NCBI RefSeq assembly: GCF_009729095.1
Contig: NZ_VTGX01000001.1
Location: 1,674,001 to 1,738,000 of the forward strand
Source: Mycolicibacterium sp. CBMA 247
GTDB taxonomy: Bacteria; Actinomycetota; Actinomycetes; Mycobacteriales; Mycobacteriaceae
DNA: 64,000 nt
Direction of reading: 5' to 3'
The stretch's first letter is position 1; every line of letters starts with the position of its first letter. A program made the position numbers and the translations under genes. The notes beneath the pieces are model-generated. The model had not been told where the DNA came from. It searched no databases and was given only the letters and a program-made list of their open reading frames with translations. This document shows positions 46,345 to 55,051 of this stretch, piece after piece.

Positions 46345-46835
46345 TGCAGACTCGCACACGAGGTTGGACGCAACTGGTTGGCGCCCTCATCGTCGGCATC
46401 ATCGTCGCCACCGGCCTGGGTTCCTGGCAGCTGTCGGTCAAAAGCACACCTGCGCCCGCGCCCGTTGCCGACGACGACCATGCGCGCGAGCAGGTCACCG
46501 AGTTCGTGGCCACCAATGTGGTCAAGGTGCTGAGCTTCGCCCCCACGACCAGCCGCAGTGAGATCGACGCGGTCACCGAACTGCTGACCGGTTCGGCGGT
46601 CGACGAGTACCGCAAGACGATCCGCACAAAGCCGGACAACGTCACCCAGACCGCGACTGTCCGTAACACCGGAGTGGAGTCACTGTCTGCTGACGAGGCC
46701 ATGGTGGTGGCGTTCGTCGACCAGAAGACCGAGAACGCGGGTGGGGGTGAACCGACCAAGGACGCGCTGGCGTACCGGGTGAGTCTGAACCGCGTCGACG
46801 GCGACTGGCTGATCTCGGAATTGGAGCCCCTTTAG
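46344..46835 (+). CDS. Single-pass membrane protein resembling the ectodomain of the upstream kinase
   Basis: A 163-residue protein with a signal anchor (about 9-31, LVGALIVGIIVATGLGSWQLSV) and an extracytoplasmic alpha/beta domain. The arrangement EFVATNVVKVLSF...VRNTGVESLSADEAMVVAFVDQKT...VSLNRVDGDWLISELEPL parallels the kinase ectodomain [21 protein letters not shown]...[19 protein letters not shown]. Both resemble Mce-associated NTF2-like domains. Coupled to the kinase by one-base overlap, so it may be a partner or substrate. Confidence 0.8.
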   Translation: MQTRTRGWTQLVGALIVGIIVATGLGSWQLSVKSTPAPAPVADDDHAREQVTEFVATNVVKVLSFAPTTSRSEIDAVTELLTGSAVDEYRKTIRTKPDNVTQTATVRNTGVESLSADEAMVVAFVDQKTENAGGGEPTKDALAYRVSLNRVDGDWLISELEPL

Positions 46836-46838
46836 CGG

Positions 46839-47225
46839 CTACAGCGCTGCGGCCCCATGGAAGACCGCCTCGACGTTGTTGCCGTCGGGATCGCGGACGA
46901 ACGCACCGAAGTATCCCGGGTGGTACTCAGGCCACAGCCGTGGTGCATGCAGCGACTCGGCTCCCAGTTTCAGCGCGGCGTCGTAGAACGCCGCGACCGC
47001 GTCCACGCCCGAGGCCTGGAATGCCACGTGGATCTCCCGGTTGGGGCCGCCCGCGTCGCCGGCACTGGCATCGCCGATCCAGAAGGCCGGATGCCCGTCC
47101 TTCCCGTAGCCGATGGCCACGCCATGATCGAGCTGTCGGGTGTAGCCGAGGACGCCCAGCACGGTGTCGTAGAACTCGGTGGCCTTGGCGAAGTCGGAGC
47201 AGTTGATACCGAAGTGATCGATCAC
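46839..47225 (-). CDS. VOC (glyoxalase/dioxygenase-fold) family protein
   Basis: About 128 residues in two beta-alpha-beta modules. IDHFGINCSDFAKATEFYDTVLG starts the first with a metal-ligand His; the second has REIHVAFQASGVDAVAAFYDAAL and ends in AFVRDPDGNNVEAVFH with the C-terminal Glu ligand. GTG 47225 begins the conserved domain; ATG 47255 is an alternative. It is 3 bp from the convergent kinase-partner gene. Substrate unknown. Confidence 0.85.
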   Translation of the reverse strand: MIDHFGINCSDFAKATEFYDTVLGVLGYTRQLDHGVAIGYGKDGHPAFWIGDASAGDAGGPNREIHVAFQASGVDAVAAFYDAALKLGAESLHAPRLWPEYHPGYFGAFVRDPDGNNVEAVFHGAAAL

Positions 47226-47314
47226 GTGCCCGATCTTGGCATGCCCCACCGACAACGCCGCGAATTTCCGCCAACCCCATGGGCATACACAGGTAGGCGT
47301 CGTAGGTTAGTTAG

Positions 47315-49066
47315 ATGACCTACGACACGGCAGCTGACCCGGCGGCGCCATTCGACCTGTGCATCCGCGGCGGCACCATCGTCGACGGCCTGGGCGGCGA
47401 ACCCTACGTGGGAGACGTCGCGGTGCGCGACGGCGTCATCGTCGAGGTGGGGTCTGTGGACGGAACCGCCACGCGCGAGATCGATGCCACCGGGCTGCTG
47501 GTCACCCCCGGTTTTGTCGACCTGCACACGCATTACGACGGTCAGGCGATCTGGTCGGATCGGCTCAACCCGTCCTCGGCACACGGCGTTACCACGGCCG
47601 TGATGGGCAACTGCGGCGTCGGGTTCGCACCGTGCCGCCCCGACGATCACGACGTGCTCGTCGATGTGATGGCCGGCGTGGAGGACATCCCCGGGGTGGT
47701 GATGGTCGACGGTCTCCCGTGGACGTGGGAGACGTTCCCCGAATTCCTCGACGCGTTGTCATCGCGGCGCCTGGACATCGACGTGGCGGCGTTCCTGCCG
47801 CACTCTCCGCTGCGGGTGTACGTGATGGGCCAGCGCGGCATAAATCGAGAGCCCGCGAACACCGAGGATCTGGCGCTGATGCGCAAGCTCGCCGCCGAGG
47901 CCGTGCACTCCGGCGCGTTGGGGTTCGCCTCGTCGAGGCTGACAATCCACAAGACCGAAAGCGGCAGGCCGATTCCGAGTTACGACGCCGGCTATGCAGA
48001 GATCGAGGCGATCGCCCGGGGTGTCGACGACGCCGGTGGCGGTCTGATCCAGTTCGTGCCCGATCTGGTCGCGGGCGACTACGAACCGGCACTGCAGACG
48101 GTGTTCGACGTCGCCGCCGACGTGGGGTTACCCGTCACGTTCACGCTCGCGGTCGGCAACGCCGGTCCGGCGTTCTTCGAGGACGCGCTGCGCATGGTGG
48201 AGAAGGCCAACGCGAACGGCGGCAGTATCACCGCCCAGATCTTCCCGCGGCCGATCGGGCTGGTGCTCGGCCTTGAGTTGTCGGGCAATCCGTTCGTCCT
48301 CTACCCGAGCTACCGCGACATCGCCCACCTGCCGCTCACGGAGCGGGTCGCCGAGATGCGCAAACCGGAAGTGCGCCAACGGATTCTGAACGATTCATCG
48401 GCCAGCGACGGGCATCCGCTGATGTTCGCGGTGCAGGCCTGGGACTACATGTATCCGCTCGGCGACCCACCCGACTACGAACCCGACCCGTCGAACTCCA
48501 TCGGTGCGCGGGCCCGGGCCCGCGGCGTCAGCCCGCTGGAGGAGGCCTACGACCGCCTGCTCGACGACGACGGACACGCAATGTTGCTGGTCACGCTGGC
48601 CAACTTCCGCGACAACTCGCTCGACACCGTCGCCGAGCTGATCCGGCGCGACGATGTGGTGCTGGGCCTCGGTGACGGCGGCGCGCATTACGGGATGATC
48701 TGCGACGCCAGCTTCCCCACCTACCTGCTGACGCACTGGGTACGCGACCGGGGCGAGGGCATGCTGAGCGTCGAGAATGCGGTTCGGGAACTGACCTCGG
48801 TGCCCTCTCACGTCGCCGGGCTGGCCGACCGCGGTCGAATTGCGTTGGGCTACAAGGCCGATCTCAACGTCATCGATCATGCGGCGCTGCGGTTGCACCG
48901 GCCGGTCGTCGCCTACGACCTGCCCGGGGGCGGACGTCGCCTCGACCAGGCCGCAGACGGCTACGTCGCGACCGTCGTCGCCGGTGAGATCATCGCCGAA
49001 AACGGTGCGCCGACCGACGCGCGCCCCGGTCGACTCGTCCGCGGCAAACAGCCCGCACCCATGTGA
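47315..49066 (+). CDS. N-acyl-D-amino-acid deacylase family amidohydrolase
   Basis: A 583-residue amidohydrolase-superfamily enzyme. The metal-binding motif is VDLHTHYDGQ, with the substrate block GVTTAVMGNCGVGFAP, SSRLTIHK and a late GLGDGGAHYGMICDAS (His/Asp). The N-terminal and C-terminal composite beta-sandwich (LCIRGGTIVDGLG; KADLNVIDHAAL) completes the fold. D-aminoacylases release D-amino acids from N-acyl forms; related mycobacterial proteins may act on other amides. Divergent from the VOC gene; TAGGTT ends 6 nt before the ATG. Confidence 0.88.
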   Translation: MTYDTAADPAAPFDLCIRGGTIVDGLGGEPYVGDVAVRDGVIVEVGSVDGTATREIDATGLLVTPGFVDLHTHYDGQAIWSDRLNPSSAHGVTTAVMGNCGVGFAPCRPDDHDVLVDVMAGVEDIPGVVMVDGLPWTWETFPEFLDALSSRRLDIDVAAFLPHSPLRVYVMGQRGINREPANTEDLALMRKLAAEAVHSGALGFASSRLTIHKTESGRPIPSYDAGYAEIEAIARGVDDAGGGLIQFVPDLVAGDYEPALQTVFDVAADVGLPVTFTLAVGNAGPAFFEDALRMVEKANANGGSITAQIFPRPIGLVLGLELSGNPFVLYPSYRDIAHLPLTERVAEMRKPEVRQRILNDSSASDGHPLMFAVQAWDYMYPLGDPPDYEPDPSNSIGARARARGVSPLEEAYDRLLDDDGHAMLLVTLANFRDNSLDTVAELIRRDDVVLGLGDGGAHYGMICDASFPTYLLTHWVRDRGEGMLSVENAVRELTSVPSHVAGLADRGRIALGYKADLNVIDHAALRLHRPVVAYDLPGGGRRLDQAADGYVATVVAGEIIAENGAPTDARPGRLVRGKQPAPM

Positions 49067-49072
49067 CAGGTC

Positions 49073-49087
49073 GGCCCCAACGGGGCC
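49073..49087 (+). terminator. Short hairpin after the amidohydrolase gene
   Basis: GGCCCC (49073-49078) and GGGGCC (49082-49087) with loop AAC, 6 bp after the amidohydrolase stop and 22 bp before the PNPOx-like ATG. Confidence 0.35.
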
Positions 49088-49109
49088 CGAGCCGAACTAT
49101 TCTCACGTC

Positions 49110-49490
49110 ATGAGCGTGAAAGTGGATCTCAACCAGCTGGCCGACAAGCTGGCGGACTACACGTTCGCCTACCTCGTCACGGTCGACGACAACTACCACG
49201 CACACACGGTGGCGGTGGAGCCGCACCTGGTCAACGGCGTTATCGACGTCGGCCCGGTCGGCGGGCACACCCGTAGAAACCTCGCCCTGCACGAGGACGT
49301 CACGCTGGTCTGTCCACCGAGCCAGCCCGGCGGGTATTCGCTGATCGTCGACGGGCGGGGCCAAGCCGGTGCGACCGAAGACGAGGCGCATCAGATCGTG
49401 CCCAGCCGCGCGGTGCTGCATCGCAAGGCGGCCCGGCCCGGCCTGACCGGTCAGAGCGACAGCGACTGCATCGTCTTGTCGGAGAACTGA
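49110..49490 (+). CDS. Pyridoxamine 5'-phosphate oxidase-related (FMN/F420-binding split-barrel) protein
   Basis: A 126-residue split beta-barrel protein. FAYLVTVDDNYHAHTVAVEPHLVNGVIDVG and GGHTRRNLALHEDVTLVCPP (cofactor phosphate region) followed by YSLIVDGRGQA fit the family. Such proteins bind FMN, F420 or heme. The start is ATG 49110; the upstream frame lies inside the amidohydrolase gene. Function not assigned. Confidence 0.8.
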   Translation: MSVKVDLNQLADKLADYTFAYLVTVDDNYHAHTVAVEPHLVNGVIDVGPVGGHTRRNLALHEDVTLVCPPSQPGGYSLIVDGRGQAGATEDEAHQIVPSRAVLHRKAARPGLTGQSDSDCIVLSEN

Positions 49491-49491
49491 C

Positions 49492-49510
49492 CGCCGGGCA
49501 ACTGCCGGCG
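49492..49510. terminator. Hairpin between convergent PNPOx-like and TPR genes
   Basis: CGCCGG and CCGGCG pair with a 7-nt loop directly after the PNPOx-like stop. A second GC-rich pairing (GGCGGC/GCCGCC) lies in 49513-49540, before the stop of the opposing gene. Confidence 0.45.
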
Positions 49511-49549
49511 TGGGGCGGCTTCACCGTGGTCTGCCGCCGCGGGAGCTAA

Positions 49550-50566
49550 TCACTCGCGTTCGGTACCACTGGCGTTGGAATCCTCCAGCAGTCGCTTGAG
49601 AACGTCGCCCGGGTCACCTTGCCCCGGATTCAGCTGGTGCGTGGCCACTCCGCCCGATTCGGTTGCGATGCGGTCCGCGCCGACGGTATCCGGCGTTGAC
49701 TTGTCCGGGGCACCACCGGAGCCCTGACCGCTCTGGCCGGCACCACCCTGATCAGCTCCACCTTGGTCGCCTTGGCCGGCCGCTTGGTCAGCACTGTCTT
49801 GACCACCCTGGCCACCTTGCCCCGGGGCGTCGCCACCTTGACCGGCCCCCTGGCCCTGGTCACCGCCGCCCTGGCCACCCCCGCCTTGGCCGCCCTGCTC
49901 ACCGCCGCCACCGCCACCCTGGTCACCGCTGCCCTGCTCACCGCCGCCACCACCCTGCGCCGGCGGCGGGTCCTTCAACTTCTCCTGGAGTCGCTGTTCG
50001 GTTTCGTTGAGGTGCTTGCGACGCTCCTCATCGGGCTCGGTCTTCGTGTCGAAGCAACCGCCGGGCGCCTCCTGCGTCAGCTTCAGGGCCTCGGTCCAGA
50101 ACGGCTTCGCCTCGTCCCGGTGCTTGTCGGCGTTCCTGAGATCGCCCAGGGCCTCCAGCACCACCTCGAGATTGATTCGCACCGGGCATGATCGCTCCTG
50201 ACTGACCAGCGACAGCGACTTCTTGAACTCCGACTCGGCGTCGGCCAGCTTCCCTTCCAGCACGTAGCGGTCACCGTCGGCGAAATAGGGCTTGTAGGAG
50301 TCGATCACGTTCAGCGACTTGAGCATCCGCACGTCGTCGGCCAAACCGTAGGAGTCGTAGCTGAGGTAGTGGGATCCGGCCGAATAGCCGTAGACCACCA
50401 TCGTCACCAGTTTGACGGCGATCGCCACCAGCACCACGGCAGGCAGAATCGAGAACAGGATCAGCCGTCGCCGCAACACTTTCCGGCTCGGACCCTGCGA
50501 AAAAAACGCGCCAACCCACTTGACGGCCAACCGGAATGCCGAGACACCACGTTCTCTCAACATCAT
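49550..50566 (-). CDS. TPR-like membrane protein with Gly/Gln-rich tail (BatE-like), last gene of MoxR operon
   Basis: A 338-residue protein. A basic N-terminus and one transmembrane helix (about 36-58, LILFSILPAVVLVAIAVKLVTMV) precede a helical repeat region (about 90-200, GDRYVLEGKLADAESEFKKSLSL; NADKHRDEAKPFWTEALKL) like TPR hairpins, and then a tail of about 100 residues made of GGGGQGGGDQGQ-like runs. Its ATG overlaps the VWA gene stop (ATGA). In Bat operons the terminal TPR protein is thought to assemble with VWA proteins. Confidence 0.78.
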   Translation of the reverse strand: MMLRERGVSAFRLAVKWVGAFFSQGPSRKVLRRRLILFSILPAVVLVAIAVKLVTMVVYGYSAGSHYLSYDSYGLADDVRMLKSLNVIDSYKPYFADGDRYVLEGKLADAESEFKKSLSLVSQERSCPVRINLEVVLEALGDLRNADKHRDEAKPFWTEALKLTQEAPGGCFDTKTEPDEERRKHLNETEQRLQEKLKDPPPAQGGGGGEQGSGDQGGGGGGEQGGQGGGGQGGGDQGQGAGQGGDAPGQGGQGGQDSADQAAGQGDQGGADQGGAGQSGQGSGGAPDKSTPDTVGADRIATESGGVATHQLNPGQGDPGDVLKRLLEDSNASGTERE

Positions 50567-51618
50567 TGGCCCCGCAGCCTGGTCATGCGGGAGACCCGAT
50601 ACTCCCGCGCCATCGCGAAGAGCTCATAGAACATCAACAGCATCGCGATAGCCGTGAAAATCCAGTAGAACTCGGTGCGATCTCCCGGCATCGAAACTTC
50701 CTGCTGTACCGCTGTCGACGACTTCTCATCCAGCCCAGGGATGATCGTGGACGTCGAGTCACCGAGTCCGCGATGGAAGTACGGGACATGCAGTTGCTCG
50801 GCAACGGTCCGCAACGAGGCTTCGTCGAGCGCCGAGAGGAACTGTCCGCCACCACCTGTCGGGTCCGGGAAGTAGGTGACCTCCCCGTTGGCAGCCAGCC
50901 TGCTGGCCACCCGGCCGCCGGCCGCCGTGCCGTATCCGAGCACCGCACCACCGGCCACCAGCCCGGCCGGGATATCGAATTCGGTCGCGGTCTGCTTCGA
51001 GATCCCGGCGCCCTCCCCGAGATAGAACACCAGGTTGTTCGACCCCGGGTACTGCTGCGCGCCGAGCTGCAACTGACGCTTCAGTTGGTCACCGGCTGCG
51101 CCGACATCCACCTGATAAACCGAGTCGAAATCCGATTCGTAGGCCGAGTAGTCCTTGAGCAGTGCCCGCAGACTCCAGACGTCATCGGAGAGCGGCCAGT
51201 CGACCCTGGCCTTGGTGGCGAACGAGGTTATCGAGAAGCGTCCGGCCGGGTACTGGTCGACGATCGCCTGCATGTCGGAGCGGACTCCGGCCATCCGGAA
51301 CTGGTTGTTGCCGAAGTCCTCCGCCCGGGAGTTGAGGGATCGGTCGACCACGAAGAACACGTTCACGTTGCTGTTGGCGGCCTCCGCCGCGGCAGCCTGG
51401 CTCACCGGGTGTCGGTTTCCCTCGATCCCCGGCCGCACCGCCGCCGCGAACAAGCACACGATCACCAGCGTCAACAGGCTCCACCGCACGACGACCTTGC
51501 GCTGACTGCCCTTCCCGACGACCACGAGCACCCGATAGAGCGTGTACATCCGCAGTGCCAGGGTCAGCCCCGCCAGTAGGAGGAACACCCACCAGGCCAG
51601 GATCGGCTCGAATGTCAT
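50563..51618 (-). CDS. VWA-domain membrane protein (BatA/BatB-like), atypical MIDAS
   Basis: A 351-residue protein with hydrophobic helices at about 7-30, 45-63 and near the C-terminus (FYWIFTAIAMLLMFYELFAMA). The von Willebrand A-like domain begins NVNVFFVVDRSLNSRAED, where DxSxS reads DRSLN, so the metal site is incomplete. It is coupled to genes on both sides by ATGA overlaps. Confidence 0.78.
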   Translation of the reverse strand: MTFEPILAWWVFLLLAGLTLALRMYTLYRVLVVVGKGSQRKVVVRWSLLTLVIVCLFAAAVRPGIEGNRHPVSQAAAAEAANSNVNVFFVVDRSLNSRAEDFGNNQFRMAGVRSDMQAIVDQYPAGRFSITSFATKARVDWPLSDDVWSLRALLKDYSAYESDFDSVYQVDVGAAGDQLKRQLQLGAQQYPGSNNLVFYLGEGAGISKQTATEFDIPAGLVAGGAVLGYGTAAGGRVASRLAANGEVTYFPDPTGGGGQFLSALDEASLRTVAEQLHVPYFHRGLGDSTSTIIPGLDEKSSTAVQQEVSMPGDRTEFYWIFTAIAMLLMFYELFAMAREYRVSRMTRLRGQ

Positions 51619-52691
51619 CGCCGCACCCCCGCGAGACTGATCGAGAAGACGATCACGATCACCAGTGCGATGGTGAGGACCAGATTGGGACGGTCGCGCA
51701 GCTGCTCCACCAGGATCGTCCCGTCCGAGCTCGTCACTGCCGGCGGATGTGCCCGAATGTCGTCGAGGTGGTTGCGCAGCGCCTTGTCCAAAGTGCCCTG
51801 GGTGTCCTGCGCATCCCCGCCGTTGCCCCCCTTGGCATCTGCCGCCGCGACGTAGCTGATGAAGCGCCCACCGGTGGCCGTGGCGACACCGCTGAGCCCG
51901 CCGCTCGCGTCGAGAGTCGTTCTGGTCAACACATTGACTTGGACTCCCGAAGTTCTCGCCAGCGCAGCGAGCGCGTCATCGGAAAAGATCGGCGCCTCCG
52001 ACCCGCCTGCCGGACCCATGTAGATCACCGAGCGCCTGGTGTCCGACGGCTTCCCCACTCCCGGAAAACCCTTCATACACATGGCAAGTGCATCGTTGAC
52101 GGTCAGCCGGTAGTCCGAATAGCTGACCGCCCTGCCAAATTCGTGTTGGGCGCGTTGCAGGACGGCGGCGTCCTCCGGCTTGGGATTCTGGGTGGACCGC
52201 AGCCGCTCCAGGCTCGCGTACCGGCCGAGTTCGTCCTGGAGGAAGGGATAGTCCCGGGTCAGCGGGATCACTCTGATGGTGCGGGAAGTGAGGCCGAGAC
52301 GTTGCGAGTCGAAGTCGGCGGCCTGGTCGCGGAAGTAGGACAGCATCACCGACGCGTCGTGGGAGGCCGGGTCGTCCTGCAGACACAGCATCACATCTTC
52401 GGGATGTGCGCGGTTGATCTCAGCTGTGGTGGCCTGCGAACTGACCGGGCGGGCAGTCGCGACGATGGCGCACAGCAGCACTGCGACCGTAGTTGCTGCG
52501 ATGGCCGCCAACAGGATTCGGTATCGCCGGTATGCCCGCGCATACTCGGGCAGCTCGGTCAGACGACCCACCCAGGCCAGCGGACGCAACCGTCGCGGTT
52601 GCTGGTGCATCGGCCACAGGAACGCGGCCAGCACGATGGCGCCGAGCGCCACCAGGCCGGCTATGACGACCCACCCCCACCTCAGCTCCAT
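51615..52691 (-). CDS. Membrane protein with divergent VWA-like domain
   Basis: A 358-residue protein with N-terminal helices (about 5-27 and 61-83), an extracytoplasmic domain and a C-terminal helix (LVLTIALVIVIVFSISLAGVRR). The domain has alternating strands (VMLCLQDDPASHDASVMLSYF; RSVIYMGPAGGSEAPIFSDDALAALA) that fit a VWA fold lacking the usual DxSxS (QDDPAS). It sits in the VWA position of the operon and overlaps its neighbours. Confidence 0.7.
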   Translation of the reverse strand: MELRWGWVVIAGLVALGAIVLAAFLWPMHQQPRRLRPLAWVGRLTELPEYARAYRRYRILLAAIAATTVAVLLCAIVATARPVSSQATTAEINRAHPEDVMLCLQDDPASHDASVMLSYFRDQAADFDSQRLGLTSRTIRVIPLTRDYPFLQDELGRYASLERLRSTQNPKPEDAAVLQRAQHEFGRAVSYSDYRLTVNDALAMCMKGFPGVGKPSDTRRSVIYMGPAGGSEAPIFSDDALAALARTSGVQVNVLTRTTLDASGGLSGVATATGGRFISYVAAADAKGGNGGDAQDTQGTLDKALRNHLDDIRAHPPAVTSSDGTILVEQLRDRPNLVLTIALVIVIVFSISLAGVRR

Positions 52692-53155
52692 GACTGGATC
52701 GTGCTCCGCACCTGGGCTGCCGTGGCAGCGACGTCTGGGCTGTCAGCGAGCTCGAACTGTCTTGAGTACAGAGCCGACACAGCCGGCGCCGCCGCAGCAG
52801 CGGCGCTGTCTGCCACCTCGCCCAACGCCATGTACTGCGCGGCGACACCGGTCCGGAAGTAGACGAAGTTCCGCAGTATCCGGCTCATCTCGGTGTATGC
52901 CTGACGGGAGGTCAGTCCTCCGGCGCGGTAACGATCACTGACCCCGCCGATCGCCGCACTGAACTTGCGCCGCAGCACCCGTGCGCTGATGTCGCGGATC
53001 ACCGGGATGCTGCGCAGCCGCTCCACCGGAAGCGTCCACACCAGCACCCCGACGAACCACCCGATGACGCCGAAGATCAGCAGCACGCCCAACACCAGCC
53101 AGAGCACCGAATACGGCAGCGGTGCCACGATCCATTTCAGATGGTCATTTGCCAC
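52682..53155 (-). CDS. Small membrane protein of the MoxR operon (DUF4381-like position)
   Basis: A 157-residue protein with one long transmembrane segment (about 14-40, YSVLWLVLGVLLIFGVIGWFVGV) and a cytoplasmic helical part with GGLTSRQAYTEMSRILRNFVYFRTGV. Proteins of this size between DUF58 and VWA genes in Bat-type operons are often DUF4381; the similarity here is by layout and helix pattern, so the family is tentative. Overlaps both neighbours by about 10 bp. Confidence 0.7.
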   Translation of the reverse strand: MANDHLKWIVAPLPYSVLWLVLGVLLIFGVIGWFVGVLVWTLPVERLRSIPVIRDISARVLRRKFSAAIGGVSDRYRAGGLTSRQAYTEMSRILRNFVYFRTGVAAQYMALGEVADSAAAAAAPAVSALYSRQFELADSPDVAATAAQVRSTIQSWS

Positions 53156-54044
53156 GGCTGGCCTTCTTCAGCATCAGGGTGACGGCCCCGAACAACTCAC
53201 CGCTTGCGGACACCCGGGCGCACGGGATCGCGGAGCTGTTGACGTATTCCGCGAACGCGGCCTCCCGCTGCGCCTCGGCACGGCGGTATGCCTCCAGCAC
53301 GCGGTGGCCCAGGATCTCCTCGCGCAGCAGGGTTCTGCCACTGTCGACGTCGTAACCCTCGCCGCCGAAGGCCGGTACGCCGATCAGCGGTGCATCGCGC
53401 ACCGTCACCCAATACACATCGTGACGAGCCGCCACCTTACGGAACTGCTCGTCCAATCCCGCTGAGACATCGGGTTCGTCGGAGACGACGAAGACGATGT
53501 GCCGACGACGGAAGTGCTGCTGCACGTACTCCAATTGGGTGGAGATGTCACTGCGGCCGCTGTCCGCCACCCGATGACCGTTGACCCGCTCCAGGATGTG
53601 CTCAAGATGGGCCTCACCGCGCCGGTTGGGCATATGAGCCGATCCGGTGGCGTCTCCGTACACCAGGCCCATTTCGTCGCCCTTGCTGATTGCGATCAGC
53701 CCCACCAAGCCAACGGCATTGAGTATCACGCGCTGTTTGACCTCACCGCCGGCGGCCAGCGCGAGCATGTTCCGGCCGAGGTCGGCGACCATCAGAACAC
53801 GCTGCTGCCGATACGAGACGAATCGCTTCACCAGCACTTCCGTTGAGCGCGCGGAAGCCTTCCAGTCGATGTCGCGGACGTCGTCACCCGGGATGTAAGG
53901 GCGCAGATCGTCGAATTCCAGGCTGCGCCCGTGGAACATCGACCGATGCTCCCCCTCGAGAAGGCCACGGGACACCCCGTTCGGACCCGCCAGCCGGTTA
54001 CCGGCGAGGGTCTGAGCCTTTACCTCCTGCAGTAACACTCCCAT
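53145..54044 (-). CDS. DUF58 domain-containing protein
   Basis: A 299-residue protein with the DUF58 signature HGRSLEFDDLRPYIPGDDVRDIDWKASARSTEVLVKRF near residues 35-75, followed by a VWA-like half (VLMVADLGRNMLALA; IVFVVSDEPDVS). DUF58 proteins pair with MoxR AAA+ ATPases and probably connect them to their clients. Five bp from the moxR stop and 11-bp overlap with the following gene. Function inferred from family only. Confidence 0.88.
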   Translation of the reverse strand: MGVLLQEVKAQTLAGNRLAGPNGVSRGLLEGEHRSMFHGRSLEFDDLRPYIPGDDVRDIDWKASARSTEVLVKRFVSYRQQRVLMVADLGRNMLALAAGGEVKQRVILNAVGLVGLIAISKGDEMGLVYGDATGSAHMPNRRGEAHLEHILERVNGHRVADSGRSDISTQLEYVQQHFRRRHIVFVVSDEPDVSAGLDEQFRKVAARHDVYWVTVRDAPLIGVPAFGGEGYDVDSGRTLLREEILGHRVLEAYRRAEAQREAAFAEYVNSSAIPCARVSASGELFGAVTLMLKKASRGK

Positions 54045-54049
54045 AGCGA

Positions 54050-55051
54050 CTACGGGGTTCGAACTACCTGAATGATGTTGTCTATCAACACTTCCGGGGT
54101 GACATTCTGGGCAACCGCCTCGAATCCGAGAATCAGCCGATGCCGCAGTATCCGGTGCGCGAGAGCCTTGATGTCATCGGGAAGCACGTGATTGCGCCCC
54201 GACAGCAGCGCGAGCGCCCGCGCGGCCTTGCAGAAGGCGATGGTCGCACGAGGGCTGGCACCGTACTCGATGAGCCGAGCCAGGTTCGGCGGAAGATATT
54301 GCTGCGGAGTACGTGTCACCGCGACGATCTGGGTGATGTAGTTGACGATCGCAGGGTCGAGGTAGACCCGCCGAACCACTTCGCGGATGTAGAGGATGTC
54401 ATCCAGCGACGCCACCGCCACGGGCCGACGGTCTGCGTACACACCCGCGTCGATCCGGAAGACCATCTCCGCCTCCTCCTGGGGAGTCGGATAGGTCAGG
54501 ATCTCCTTGAACATGAACCGGTCCATCTGCGCTTCCGGCAGTGGATAGGTTCCCTCCTGGTCGACCGGGTTCTGGGTCGCGAGGACCAGGAACGGCTCGG
54601 GGATCTTGTAGATCTCGCCGGCGATGCTGGTCTGGCGTTCCTCCATCGCCTCCAGCATCGCGCTCTGCGTCTTCGCGCTGGACCGGTTGATCTCGTCCAG
54701 CAGCACGATGTTGGCGTGCACCGGGCCCAGCTGGGTGTGGAAGGCACCCCGGGAGGCGTCGAAGATCTGGGTGCCGATGATATCGCTGGGAAGCAGGTCA
54801 GGGGTGCACTGAATGCGCCGGAACTTGGCTTGAACCGCGTCGGCGACCGCCCGCGCGGCCGTCGTCTTGGCCAGTCCCGGAACACTTTCCAGGAGCACGT
54901 GACCGCCGGTGAGCAGACCGATCAGCAGACTCTGTTGCAATCCGGTCTGGCCCACCACTTTGGCGGCGAAGGCACCGGACAACGCGCCCACCACGGCGCG
55001 CGCACGGTCGAGCTCATCCCGGGTGGGCTGGGGTGCCATCGTGACGCTCAT
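54050..55051 (-). CDS. MoxR-family AAA+ ATPase
   Basis: A 333-residue AAA+ chaperone-like ATPase. Walker A is ESVPGLAKTTAAR, Walker B IVLLDEINRSSAKTQSAMLEAMEE, sensor 1 LVLATQNPVDQEGTYPLPEAQMDRF, and the lid has ASPRATIAFCKAARALALL. MoxR proteins act with VWA partners in metal insertion or complex maturation. The ATG at 55051 overlaps the TGA of the first operon gene (ATGA). It is additional to, or a relative of, the MoxR1-3 known in M. tuberculosis; which one cannot be decided here. Confidence 0.92.
   Translation of the reverse strand: MSVTMAPQPTRDELDRARAVVGALSGAFAAKVVGQTGLQQSLLIGLLTGGHVLLESVPGLAKTTAARAVADAVQAKFRRIQCTPDLLPSDIIGTQIFDASRGAFHTQLGPVHANIVLLDEINRSSAKTQSAMLEAMEERQTSIAGEIYKIPEPFLVLATQNPVDQEGTYPLPEAQMDRFMFKEILTYPTPQEEAEMVFRIDAGVYADRRPVAVASLDDILYIREVVRRVYLDPAIVNYITQIVAVTRTPQQYLPPNLARLIEYGASPRATIAFCKAARALALLSGRNHVLPDDIKALAHRILRHRLILGFEAVAQNVTPEVLIDNIIQVVRTP

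Noticed and set aside
49622..49964. Tandem DNA repeat array or CRISPR
   Set aside because: The sequence is irregular low-complexity coding for Gly/Gln and has no fixed period.
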